Part shown: positions 7,695 to 14,920 of the stretch, in pieces
Position numbering within the stretch: position 1 is the stretch's first letter
Layout of the letters: every line of letters begins with the position of its first letter
Origin: a virus
IMG/VR virus record: IMGVR_UViG_3300033145_002526
Location: 1-22,812 of that record
Length of the DNA stretch: 22,812 nucleotides
Reading direction: 5' to 3' (one strand)
The notes under the pieces: model-generated
What the model was told of the DNA's origin: nothing
What the model saw: only the letters and a program-made list of their open reading frames with translations
Databases searched by the model: none
Program-made: the position numbers and the translations under genes

Positions 7695-9134
7695 ATGGCT
7701 AAGACGAACTGGCAAGATCCAGAAACAACCGAAATACGGTCGACCCATATAGCTGGATTGCAAGAAGCGGTGGGTAAACTTGAGGACGCTGTCGATCTGG
7801 AGACTACAACTGCGACTGATGTGCCTCTGACGGAGGTTTATATCTCAGACAGCGACAGGTACCGTATATACCAGGCTGCGGGATACCGTAACTGGCTGGC
7901 TTCTCCCGCGCCTGTTATTAAAGTAAATGGAATAGAAGTTACTTCTGGCTTTACAATTGATTATGGCGGAGGTGCGGTGATTTTCAGCCCAGCGCTCACA
8001 GAAGGGGATATAGTAACCGCCAGTTTCACATATATAACCAACCAAACAACTAAATTTGCCTTATCAACTCACGCTAGTACTCATGCTACAGGCGGGAGTG
8101 ATGAGTTAACTCCTGCAAGCATAGGGGCAGAAACCCCCGCCGGGGCGCAAGCTAAAGCTGATACAGCAGAGGCGAATGCAAACAGCTATACTGATACCCA
8201 AAAAGCCGACCTTGCCGGCGCAGGTCGAACGACCGAAACTGTCAAGGGAAATGCTGATGATCTTGATGCACATTTGGCCGAAACTGCGCAATCCGATGAC
8301 GTTCACGGCCTAAAAACCCTGTTCCAAAATCAACAATTCGCCAACCTTCTCAAAAATGGCGACTTTGCTTCTTGGAGTGCAGGGGATACTGCTGCGCCGG
8401 ATGGGTGGGCATTAGACCCCAACGGCAGTTCTGTTTCAAGAGTCGCAGGTATTTACGGCAAAAATGCTGCAAGCCTGACAAATGCAGATACTTATGAAGG
8501 ATATATGCAAGTTCGTATTATAGACGCAGATGTTTTAAAGCAATTTTCAGGGAAAGCAGTAACCTTTGCGGCGCTTGTCAAAACTACTGTTGCAAACAGA
8601 GTAGATCTTTACATTTGGGAAGATGATGGAACGGGATACGCCACAGCTAAGAGCAATTACCATTCGGGTAGTGATAGTTATGAACTTTTAACAGCAACTA
8701 AACAGTTAAGAACAGGTTTAACAGAGCTTGTTTTTAGGCTTCACATTGAAAGTGGTTCTGTAGTCACTGCCGATTTTGAAAAAGCCATAGCTGTTTTTGG
8801 CGAACTCCCCGCAGCCTTCGCAAACCACCCCAACGACCAGCACTTGAAGGCGGTGGATTATCAGGATAGTGCGGGGACGAATTATGAGTATGGGTTATTG
8901 AAAATTCAAATGGGAGAAGCTATACAAACAGCCAGCACTTCGAGTGTTAATGTAACGTTTCCGAAGGCTTTTACAAAATTCTTAGGAGGACCGGCTGCAC
9001 CAAATACAACTGATATATGTGTAGCTGTTGGTTCTACAAGTACAACTAGTATGACTTTATATGCCAGAGATATTGCTGGCAATTACCCTGCTTCTGATGT
9101 GGTTTTAAGATGGATAGCCGTGGGGGTGGAATAA
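7695..9134 (+). CDS. Tail fibre / receptor-binding protein with jelly-roll domain
   Basis: This 479-aa protein starts at ATG 7695 after GGGTGAAGCGG. Residues 1-30 (MAKTNWQDPETTEIRSTHIA) resemble attachment domains of small fibre proteins. A beta domain follows (VIKVNGIEVTSG to VTASFTYI), then the fibre repeat motif HASTHATGGSDELTPASIGA and an Ala-rich coiled stretch (AGAQAKADTAEANANSYTD). About residues 215-380 look like a CBM4/9-type jelly roll, opening NLLKNGDFASWSAGDTAAPD. The C-terminal domain (VNVTFPKAFTKFLGG to ASDVVLRWIAVGVE) resembles the beta-sandwich at the end of many phage fibres. It probably recognises cell-surface carbohydrate. The gene is AT-rich compared with the tape measure, consistent with exchange of host-range genes. 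Confidence 0.8.
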   Translation: MAKTNWQDPETTEIRSTHIAGLQEAVGKLEDAVDLETTTATDVPLTEVYISDSDRYRIYQAAGYRNWLASPAPVIKVNGIEVTSGFTIDYGGGAVIFSPALTEGDIVTASFTYITNQTTKFALSTHASTHATGGSDELTPASIGAETPAGAQAKADTAEANANSYTDTQKADLAGAGRTTETVKGNADDLDAHLAETAQSDDVHGLKTLFQNQQFANLLKNGDFASWSAGDTAAPDGWALDPNGSSVSRVAGIYGKNAASLTNADTYEGYMQVRIIDADVLKQFSGKAVTFAALVKTTVANRVDLYIWEDDGTGYATAKSNYHSGSDSYELLTATKQLRTGLTELVFRLHIESGSVVTADFEKAIAVFGELPAAFANHPNDQHLKAVDYQDSAGTNYEYGLLKIQMGEAIQTASTSSVNVTFPKAFTKFLGGPAAPNTTDICVAVGSTSTTSMTLYARDIAGNYPASDVVLRWIAVGVE

Positions 9135-9464
9135 ATGCAAATTAAATATATAACCCAAAAATCAACCAAACAAAAAGGTTTCTGGCAACCCACCCTTGTT
9201 GACAATGGAGACGGCACGGTAACACTCCAACCAACAACTTTCTATTTCCGTGACTTGGAAATAGAAATACCCAAAGAAACCTGGACACCCGCCGAAGGTG
9301 ACCGCATTTACGTTGAAAATGACCCAGTTGACCCACTGTATCGTATAACTTCTGATGCGGAGCATGATTACCAACCTCTTAGTGGGGAGAAGGAATCTTC
9401 GCCGGGGGCAGTTATTTGGGTTGAGAATGAGGTTGTCAATGTGTTGACGCATAAGGAGGGGTAA
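9135..9464 (+). CDS. Small tail-region protein, unknown function
   Basis: The 109-aa ORF begins at ATG 9135, directly after the fibre stop, with GGGGGTGGA upstream. It contains two short beta units (FWQPTLVDNGDGTVTLQPTT, FYFRDLEIEIPKETW), acidic loops and a C-terminal strand (GAVIWVENEVVNVLTH). There are no Cys residues, membrane segments or catalytic motifs. Its place directly behind the fibre gene and before a 58-aa charged protein suggests a fibre-associated accessory protein or fibre chaperone, but nothing in the sequence proves this. Confidence 0.65.
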   Translation: MQIKYITQKSTKQKGFWQPTLVDNGDGTVTLQPTTFYFRDLEIEIPKETWTPAEGDRIYVENDPVDPLYRITSDAEHDYQPLSGEKESSPGAVIWVENEVVNVLTHKEG

Positions 9465-9465
9465 T

Positions 9466-9642
9466 ATGAGGATAGCAAAACCTTCCAAAGAAGTTATAGA
9501 GCGAAAACGGCGAGAGGAACAGGGGAAACAGGAATTAAAGCAACTCAAAAATCGACTAAAGGGTAAAAAGCAATTTACCCAGGAGGATATAAACGACCTT
9601 GTTGTGGCTATGGCGAAACAGCAGGGACTTATTGCGGATTAG
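9466..9642 (+). CDS. Small charged helical protein (58 aa), XkdX-like position
   Basis: The ORF starts at ATG 9466 with AAGGAGGGG upstream and stops with TAG at 9640-9642. It encodes MRIAKPSKEVIERKRREEQG, a Lys/Arg/Glu-rich helix, then the segment GKKQFTQEDINDLVVAMAKQ and the end QGLIAD. The strong ribosome-binding site, tight spacing to the upstream gene and coherent helical sequence support a real gene. Very small proteins after fibre genes are common in Firmicute phages (XkdX and similar). The sequence itself is not clearly XkdX. Confidence 0.65.
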   Translation: MRIAKPSKEVIERKRREEQGKQELKQLKNRLKGKKQFTQEDINDLVVAMAKQQGLIAD

Positions 9643-9660
9643 GACTTAAATATGCAGCAC

Positions 9661-9679
9661 GGCCCCCGGCATGGGGGCC
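9661..9679 (+). terminator. GC hairpin after the fibre operon, possible weak terminator
   Basis: GGCCCCC and GGGGGCC form a perfect 7-bp stem around GGCAT. It lies in the 93-base gap between the 58-aa gene and the first distal tail gene, the longest gap in this part of the tail operon. No T-run follows, so factor-independent termination would be inefficient. It may be an RNA processing or stability element. Confidence 0.35.
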
Positions 9680-9735
9680 TAAGTTATGCCGCCGGAGTAT
9701 TCCTCAGTTATTAGTATGTTGAAGGAAGATCGCTC

Positions 9736-10809
9736 ATGGCTAATTACAACAGCGGGAAAACATATAATACCAAAACACCCTATGGCGGGGCTATGTATAA
9801 TTCCGGGCCATTTTTAGTACGAATCTTAGACCAAGCAACACCGACCAACGATTTCATAGGTGCCCTAACAGCGCAGCTTACTGCTGAAGATATAGGAACA
9901 GGAATATCACTCCTGGACTTATCCTCATCTCTGCAAACAATGGATATAGGAATCAGCGAAGATAGCAGCGCCCTTTTGGCTAATATCTTTGGTGCGGATG
10001 CTGGCATAGGTCAGGATCGACACCAATCCCTTCTAGTCTACGTGGCAACGGTAGATACCGGAGCAGGAACAGAAATATCGAGAGTAGCTAAAACCTATTT
10101 CATCATTACTCCCGATGGCATCCTCCAGCCGCTGGGCGTACTTGTACTCAGGGACAGCCGGGAAGAAGTAATGCCGGGAGTAAAAAGTTACCGGGAGGCT
10201 ATTCCGGGGAGGCACGGGGAAATCAGGCTGAAAAGCGAATTTATGCCCAGGTATCTTGAGATCCATGTTGCTACACCGAATGAGCTTAGCAGGAGCGAAC
10301 TTGAGAAGTTGAAGCGGAATATTGCCACCAAGCTTAATACGCTGCTGGGCGTTAAAAATCTCGTGTTTGCAGATGACACAGAGAAAATATATCGAGTCAA
10401 GTATTCGGGGAGAATTAACTTAAACCGGATATTTACAAACTGGATAGAGTTTACAATACCGTTCAAGGCTGGGAACCCGTTTGTTATCGGCTTATTTGAA
10501 AAAATACATGTCGGTAGCGGCACTCTAACAAACGAAGGGAATATAGAAACACCGCTTTCGATAGAAATTACCGGTCCTGTAACGAACCCTAGCATTGTAA
10601 TTGGAACAGACACTCTTACCTGGACAGGTACAGTTGAGGAAGGAGAAACGCTTGTTATAGATACTGAAACAATGACAGTTGGACTGGATGGTGTCAATGC
10701 TATAGCCGACTACACCGGCGGGTTTCCGAAGCTACAACCGGGGGAGACAGCAGTTACGGCTGCGAGTGGCGGGGCAACCGTATTTCGCTGGAGGGACAGG
10801 TGGTTATAA
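9736..10809 (+). CDS. Distal tail protein (Dit), copy 1, with N-terminal extension
   Basis: This 357-aa protein starts at ATG 9736 behind GAAGGAAG. The first ~120 residues form an extra beta-rich domain with TYFIITPDGILQPLGVLVLR at its end. The rest follows the Dit pattern of siphovirus distal tail proteins, which form the hub joining the tail tube to the baseplate: EIRLKSEFMPRYLEIHVAT, a helix (SRSELEKLKRNIATKLNTLL), VFADDTEKIYRVKYSGRINL and WIEFTIPFKAGNPFVIG. The C-terminal galectin-like domain includes IEITGPVTNPSIVIGTDTL and ADYTGGFPKLQPGE and ends FRWRDRWL. The next gene is a paralogue lacking the N-terminal domain. Confidence 0.78.
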   Translation: MANYNSGKTYNTKTPYGGAMYNSGPFLVRILDQATPTNDFIGALTAQLTAEDIGTGISLLDLSSSLQTMDIGISEDSSALLANIFGADAGIGQDRHQSLLVYVATVDTGAGTEISRVAKTYFIITPDGILQPLGVLVLRDSREEVMPGVKSYREAIPGRHGEIRLKSEFMPRYLEIHVATPNELSRSELEKLKRNIATKLNTLLGVKNLVFADDTEKIYRVKYSGRINLNRIFTNWIEFTIPFKAGNPFVIGLFEKIHVGSGTLTNEGNIETPLSIEITGPVTNPSIVIGTDTLTWTGTVEEGETLVIDTETMTVGLDGVNAIADYTGGFPKLQPGETAVTAASGGATVFRWRDRWL

Positions 10810-11523
10810 ATGGCCGATCTTTATGTTGATACGAACGGAATACTGCAACCGCTCGGTGTAGCGGTGCTTCGGGACAGCAGAGAAGACCTTTTGCCTCCTA
10901 CACGAGATAAGGTAGAAACCATAGCGGGAATGGACGGAGAATTTGACTTTGGCAGTGAGCTAAATTCGAGAACAATCGAGTTACACGTTTGCACAGACAT
11001 AATGACTCCTTCGGAACGCGAAACAATGAAACGAACAATAGCGGGATGTCTCAATCCGAAAACCGGGGCAAAAACTTTTGCTTTTAATGATAGTCCAGAT
11101 AAAATATATCATGTTTTTTGCGACGGTAGGATCCAGGTGCAAAGCATCGGGCGTTGGATAACGTTTGTTATTCCACTTAGGATAGACGGGTCATTTATAG
11201 TTAGCGCAGATCTTCATACTCAGGTAGGTAGCGGAGTACTCGCCAACAGCGGCAATATAGAAACACCGCTTACAATAGAAATTACTGGCCCTGTGACAAA
11301 TCCAAGCGTAACTGTAGGAAGTGATACATTATCGTGGACGGGCACTGTAGGGGTTAGCGACAAGCTGGAAATTGATACCGAATACATGACTGTGAAATTT
11401 AACGGCAGCAATGCTATAGCCGACTACACCGGCGGGTTTCCGAAGCTACAGCCGGGGGAGACAGTTGTGGTGGCGGCGGCTGCAGGGACAACGACCTGGA
11501 AATGGCGGGATAGGTGGATTTAA
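10810..11523 (+). CDS. Distal tail protein (Dit), copy 2
   Basis: This 237-aa paralogue follows copy 1 with no gap (stop 10807-10809, ATG 10810). It aligns with copy 1 from GILQPLG to the C-terminus: VLRDSREDLLP, RTIELHVCTDIM, a helix TPSERETMKRTIAGCL, FAFNDSPDKIYHVFCDGRIQ, WITFVIPLRIDGSF, IEITGPVTNPSVTVGSDTL, and ADYTGGFPKLQPGE with WKWRDRWI. The 54 bases at 11411-11464 differ from 10697-10750 at one position, whereas the rest is much more diverged. This points to recent recombination between the copies or strong constraint. One copy may form the hub and the other an adapter ring. Confidence 0.78.
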   Translation: MADLYVDTNGILQPLGVAVLRDSREDLLPPTRDKVETIAGMDGEFDFGSELNSRTIELHVCTDIMTPSERETMKRTIAGCLNPKTGAKTFAFNDSPDKIYHVFCDGRIQVQSIGRWITFVIPLRIDGSFIVSADLHTQVGSGVLANSGNIETPLTIEITGPVTNPSVTVGSDTLSWTGTVGVSDKLEIDTEYMTVKFNGSNAIADYTGGFPKLQPGETVVVAAAAGTTTWKWRDRWI

Positions 11524-11541
11524 AAAAAGTAGGTGGTTAGG

Positions 11542-13044
11542 TTGCCGTTAACGATACCGGAATATATAGAAATAAGAGACGCCGCCGGGCAACTGGCGGC
11601 TGTTCTGTCTCCCGAAGCCGACGGCCTGAAAGAATGCTGGATAGACCAGAGATTGAACGCTGAATGCACTCTAACTTTCCTTCTCCCGCTTACTTCCGAG
11701 AAATGGAGCGAGCTAACAGCCGAGTGCCGTATTCGGGCTGGAGGGCGAGAGTTTGTGGTCCTCCGGCCTGACGCCGTGGATGTGGAACGGGATAAGCAGG
11801 GCAAGGTTTGGGGTAAAGTGATGGCCGCGGAAAATTGGACGCTGCTGGATAAGCAGTATCCCACTATCCCGGCTGGAGCGACCGACCTGACGGTGACCAT
11901 CCTTTCTTCCGACCCGGGCGAGGGCGGCTTTTCCGCTGGCAGCGCAGGCAGCACTTTATACCGATTGCTGCAGGATTCCGGCTGGTCGGTCGGCACGGTG
12001 GACGTGACCGGCACTCATGACCTGGAGACAGAGAAGCTTTCTCTGCTGGAAAACATCCAGGAGGTCCAAAAAACCTGGGGCGGATACCTGGTCTGGGACA
12101 GCATAAACAAGACCGTTTCCCTGCGGGCCGAGAGCACCTGGCAGAACTATACAGGGTTCCAGGTGCGATATGCAAAGAACTTGAAAAGCATCACCAGGAC
12201 GGCCAACTACGATCTGATTACTCGGCTCTACCCCTTCGGCGAGAACGACCTGGACATCAGCAGCGTGAACGGCGGAGTCAAGTACCTGGAGAACTTCAGC
12301 TACACCACCAACGTCTATGTTGGCATTTACCAGAACCAGGACATAGACGACCCGCAGGAACTCAAAGACAAGGCCACAGAAGCCTTAGCAAAGCTCTGCA
12401 AGCCACGATACACATACCGGGTGCGGATGGTGGATCTGCGCACCCTGCCGGAATACGCCCATGAGGACTTCGCCCTGGGCGACATGGTGGACGTGATCGA
12501 TGAGGAACTGAGTATCAACGTCCGGGCCAGGGTGGTGCGGCATAAATTTGACATATTCCAGCCCTGGAAGTGTGAGCTCGAAATAGGAGAGCCGGAGGAC
12601 AGGCTGGCGGCAAGGTTGGCGGAGGCCTTCGATGTGGCCAAGTTTGTGCAAGATGTTCTGCGGCCCAACCCGACTGTCTCCAACCTGTTCAAGGGGTTTA
12701 TATCTACCTTCGCCACACAGATCAACTCCGCCAACGGCAAGCTGGTCTGGAACGACAGCACGCTTGAGGCCATCGAGATTGATGAAAACGGGAATGAGAC
12801 CGGCAAGCGAGTAAGAATTACTCCGGGCGGGGTAGGAATCAGCACTGACGGCGGGCAGACCTATGTAACGGCGATGACGGGCCAGGGTATTCTTGCCAAT
12901 ACAATTATTGTCAACGCCCTTTATGCCCTGGCAACCGATGACGGCTATACCAAGCTAGTGGGCTACACGTCTATGATGAGAGTGCGGTTGAGAGACTTAT
13001 CGCCGGCTGGTGGATGGACGGGGCAACAAAACGGTTCGGGCTGA
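11542..13044 (+). CDS. Tail-associated (Tal-like) baseplate protein, 3' end probably frameshifted
   Basis: The product (500 aa) is of the phage minor structural / Tal type that closes the tail tip below Dit. The N-terminal part (YIEIRDAAGQLAAVLSPEAD, ECWIDQRLNAECTLTFLLPL) and the middle (LLENIQEVQKTWGGYLVWDS, YDLITRLYPFGENDLDISS, YTYRVRMVDLRTLPEYAHED, FALGDMVDVIDEEL) follow the gp27/gp44-like hub. A linker then carries VRITPGGVGISTDGGQTYVT and ANTIIVNALYAL. Start TTG 11542 has AGGTGG upstream; GTG 11533 is possible. The frame ends at 13044 in WTGQQNGSG. The -1 frame across 13003-13014 instead continues naturally into the next ORF, so one protein has probably been split. The gene is GC-rich (for example 67% in 12421-12480) compared with the genes either side. 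Confidence 0.8.
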   Translation: MPLTIPEYIEIRDAAGQLAAVLSPEADGLKECWIDQRLNAECTLTFLLPLTSEKWSELTAECRIRAGGREFVVLRPDAVDVERDKQGKVWGKVMAAENWTLLDKQYPTIPAGATDLTVTILSSDPGEGGFSAGSAGSTLYRLLQDSGWSVGTVDVTGTHDLETEKLSLLENIQEVQKTWGGYLVWDSINKTVSLRAESTWQNYTGFQVRYAKNLKSITRTANYDLITRLYPFGENDLDISSVNGGVKYLENFSYTTNVYVGIYQNQDIDDPQELKDKATEALAKLCKPRYTYRVRMVDLRTLPEYAHEDFALGDMVDVIDEELSINVRARVVRHKFDIFQPWKCELEIGEPEDRLAARLAEAFDVAKFVQDVLRPNPTVSNLFKGFISTFATQINSANGKLVWNDSTLEAIEIDENGNETGKRVRITPGGVGISTDGGQTYVTAMTGQGILANTIIVNALYALATDDGYTKLVGYTSMMRVRLRDLSPAGGWTGQQNGSG

Positions 13045-13889
13045 ACGTGAAAGCAGAGGACGGCCAGACTACTTTGCTTGACGACCGGGGATTGTTGCAG
13101 ACGTGGGAACGAGGGTTCCCCGATAACGTCGATGCTTCGCATCCTTGGACTACGAAATTTTTCTTGCCAGCAGAAATAAGGACTATCAAAAAAGCACTAT
13201 TACGGTTTAGCCTGATGCCCTTCCGCGCCTATGAGACTGGGGCAGCTAGTGGCGGAGGGCAGACTACTCCTTCTGCCGGAACACACCGCCATAGGGTATT
13301 TAAATGGGCAGGTGGAGGAATATGGGAAGACGTAGAATATTATGATACAGGTTCTGGTGGAGCACATAATCACGGTGGAGCCACGGGGTTGGCTGGAGGT
13401 CATAACCATGGTCTAACAGACCATCAGCATGGAAGATCGGAAAACCTCCCCCAAGGTTCGGCAATAGGTGACCATGACCATACAATTTCTAGCGAAGCGT
13501 CCCACACGCACCAGCAAATCGTCCCTATAATGCGGACATGGGACTGCCAGGATGAAAACGGAACCTGGCAGAATGTTGGGATTGGTAGCCCCTTAAATTA
13601 TGCTGATATTTGGACATATGAAGCGGCAGGGGGTCATACACATCAGATTAGTGATCATACTCACCCTCTAAACTTTGGTATCTACGAGGGTACTACTCCA
13701 CTTGACGTTACAGTTAATATAAATGGAGTAGATAGAACCGCAACACTAGGAGGGCCGTTTAACTCTGATCAGAGCAATCTAGATATAACCTCTTACCTGA
13801 TAGCAGGATGGAATACCATAGAACTTGGCAGTAGCCGATTGGGACGGCTTGACGTTGCGCTATTTATTCAGGTGCTGATGGGCTTGTAA
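13014..13889 (+). CDS. Histidine-rich tail fibre domain (HxH repeats), likely C-terminal part of Tal
   Basis: The 291-aa frame opens MDGATKRFGLNVKAEDGQTT, which reads as a continuation of the Tal frame, overlaps it by 31 bases and has only GGTGG directly before the ATG. After a beta domain (FFLPAEIRTIKKALLRFSLM) comes a region with eight HxH motifs: HRH, HNH, HNH, HQH, HDH, HTH, HTH and HTH, roughly bases 13283-13665. In phage T4 gp37, HxH motifs from three chains coordinate metal ions along a thin needle, so a trimeric metal-threaded fibre is likely here. The C-terminus (LDVTVNINGVDRTATLGGPF, SYLIAGWNTIELGSSRLGRL) is a beta-sandwich. It ends in a 26-base convergent overlap with the minus-strand gene. 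Confidence 0.75.
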   Translation: MDGATKRFGLNVKAEDGQTTLLDDRGLLQTWERGFPDNVDASHPWTTKFFLPAEIRTIKKALLRFSLMPFRAYETGAASGGGQTTPSAGTHRHRVFKWAGGGIWEDVEYYDTGSGGAHNHGGATGLAGGHNHGLTDHQHGRSENLPQGSAIGDHDHTISSEASHTHQQIVPIMRTWDCQDENGTWQNVGIGSPLNYADIWTYEAAGGHTHQISDHTHPLNFGIYEGTTPLDVTVNINGVDRTATLGGPFNSDQSNLDITSYLIAGWNTIELGSSRLGRLDVALFIQVLMGL

Positions 13890-14397
13890 TCGGTTCTACC
13901 GAGAAAGCAATTATCCAGCAGTTTTGTCCATTATCAAGTTCTATTTCGTACCATTCAACAATCTCAGGATACTTTTTATTCATGAGCCTGTCCAGCACCT
14001 TGAATGTTTCGCCCTCGTAAACCTGGCAGATAATATTCTGCGCATGAGAATCTGGCGTGCTTCTTACGTTTACTACATCAGCAACAACGCACACTTCTTT
14101 GCAACTAGCAGCTTCTGTTTCTTTGGCACCCAACCCTTTTAGAGAGCCGCTTATGCTGGAGCAAACTACTACGGCCCTATTTGCCTCATCCCACTCCACC
14201 TTCGCCCCCAACGCCTCGGCTACAAAGCGGACAGGCACGAACACCCTGCCACCGATCATCTGCGGCGGGGGGTCGCAGGGGACTTCGCGGCCGTTGACGA
14301 TGAGTTTAATCGGCTGAGCCGCCAGACCGAAGCTGGCCGTAGCGAGAAAAACGCCAGCGAGCAGGCCGGAAAGCAGGCCGATAAGAAAGCGTCTCAT
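13864..14397 (-). CDS. Secreted protein: CuAO-N-like domain plus bacterial SH3 domain
   Basis: This 177-aa product starts at ATG 14397-14395 with AAGGAGGA upstream; longer in-frame starts are not needed. Residues 1-30 (MRRFLIGLLSGLLAGVFLAT to FGLAA) are a clear signal peptide. Residues ~31-80 match the CuAO N-terminal-like domain: IKLIVNGREVPCDPPPQMIG, GRVFVPVRFVAEALGAKVEW. Residues ~95-170 resemble a bacterial SH3 domain (VADVVNVRSTPDSHAQNIIC, YEGETFKVLD, WYEIELDNGQNCWI). Such proteins act at the Gram-positive cell wall. Opposite orientation to the tail genes and its own possible promoter suggest a moron expressed from the prophage that alters the host surface. Five cysteines after the signal peptide could form disulfides. 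Confidence 0.85.
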   Translation of the reverse strand: MRRFLIGLLSGLLAGVFLATASFGLAAQPIKLIVNGREVPCDPPPQMIGGRVFVPVRFVAEALGAKVEWDEANRAVVVCSSISGSLKGLGAKETEAASCKEVCVVADVVNVRSTPDSHAQNIICQVYEGETFKVLDRLMNKKYPEIVEWYEIELDNGQNCWIIAFSVEPITSPSAPE

Positions 14398-14421
14398 TTT
14401 GGCATTTCCTCCTTGTAAGTA

Positions 14422-14450
14422 AGTATACGAAAGGGGTGTTTCACTATGAA
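14422..14450 (-). promoter_or_regulatory. Possible promoter for the secreted SH3 gene
   Basis: On the minus strand TTCATA (14450-14445) and TATACT (14427-14422) are separated by 17 bases, a fair match to a vegetative promoter. The ribosome-binding site AAGGAGGA (14414-14407) and ATG follow at once. The -35-like hexamer lies inside a 25-base tandem duplication, so the upstream element exists twice. Confidence 0.4.
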
Positions 14451-14487
14451 CTGCACTCTTTTGTTTCACTATGAACTGCACTCTTTG
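14438..14487 (+). repeat. Two tandem copies of a 25-bp unit
   Basis: Units 14438-14462 and 14463-14487 begin GTTTCACTATGAACTGCACT and agree at 24 of 25 positions. Each copy carries ATG AAC TGC ACT CTT. The only Shine-Dalgarno-like sequence (AAAGGGG, about 14430-14436) precedes the first copy. Reading from the first ATG (14446) stops after 20 codons. The longer ORF starts in the second copy. Confidence 0.9.
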
Positions 14488-14668
14488 CCAGCCACGGGTG
14501 AAAACTAAAGGTGATGTTAAAGTAATTTACCGAGACCCAGATTGGTTTGAAGCATTTTGCCCACCCTTTCCTAACTGGGGTTCTATACAAATGTACGGAA
14601 CCGAGACACATCAGGTGATAATAAGCGCAGTACCTTATGTGCGGCGAAATAAGCCTGATCAGGCGTAA
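14471..14668 (+). CDS. Small CxxC protein, possibly silenced by an upstream duplication
   Basis: The 65-aa ORF reads MNCTLCQPRVKTKGDVKVIY and RDPDWFEAFCPPFPNWGSIQ, then HQVIISAVPYVRRNKPDQA. CxxC at residues 3-6 plus a third Cys near 30 could bind metal or be redox active. I do not recognise the family. The start lies in the second 25-bp repeat copy and has no ribosome-binding site of its own. The AAAGGGG before copy one is 35 bases away, so the gene may have been uncoupled from its translation signal. A perfect palindrome GCCTGATCAGGC (14653-14664) overlaps the last codons. It could instead be non-coding DNA of a small inserted element. Confidence 0.4.
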   Translation: MNCTLCQPRVKTKGDVKVIYRDPDWFEAFCPPFPNWGSIQMYGTETHQVIISAVPYVRRNKPDQA

Positions 14669-14677
14669 TTACTAATA

Positions 14678-14715
14678 CGTCTACCGGGCCACCCAACGTC
14701 TACCGGGCCACCCAA
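14678..14715 (+). repeat. Two perfect tandem copies of a 19-bp unit
   Basis: CGTCTACCGGGCCACCCAA occurs at 14678-14696 and again at 14697-14715 with no differences. The rest of the 14669-14853 gap shows no convincing gene. This tandem pair, the 25-bp pair 190 bases upstream and the nearby palindrome make the stretch resemble the multi-repeat ends of an insertion element or a site of replication slippage. Confidence 0.9.
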
Positions 14716-14853
14716 TTGATCATTATCTAGCATCGGATTCACTCCTTTGATGTGGGGTAGTTCGCGAGGGAGCATAAAAATCCTTCTATGAGGTGAGGGC
14801 ACGTAAGCAGGACAACTGAATAAGGAGCGGCTTCCGGAAATTCAATTACCCCC

Positions 14854-14883
14854 TTGACAATGCTATAAATGAAACATTATAAT
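14854..14883 (+). promoter_or_regulatory. Consensus vegetative promoter for the HTH-immA operon
   Basis: TTGACA (14854-14859) and TATAAT (14878-14883) are both perfect hexamers with an 18-base spacer. Transcription should start near 14890. It is the only full-consensus promoter in this accessory region and would make a new transcript independent of the tail operon, fitting expression in the lysogen. Confidence 0.85.
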
Positions 14884-14920
14884 AACAATGAAACGTAAGA
14901 CAACAAAAAGGGGGTGGAAT

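Noticed and set aside
13283-13665. HxH cluster as a zinc enzyme or metal-uptake protein
   Set aside because: Regular spacing in Gly-rich context within a tail fibre fits structural metal binding better, and no catalytic framework is visible.
14438-14715. CRISPR array
   Set aside because: Only two copies of two different units, directly adjacent without spacers, and no cas genes.
14664-14734. Minus-strand 24-codon frame (MLDNDQLGGPVDVGWPGRRI...) with AAAGGAG before its ATG
   Set aside because: Most of it is the translated 19-bp tandem repeat. It is very short and has no coherent domain, so the ribosome-binding site is probably fortuitous.
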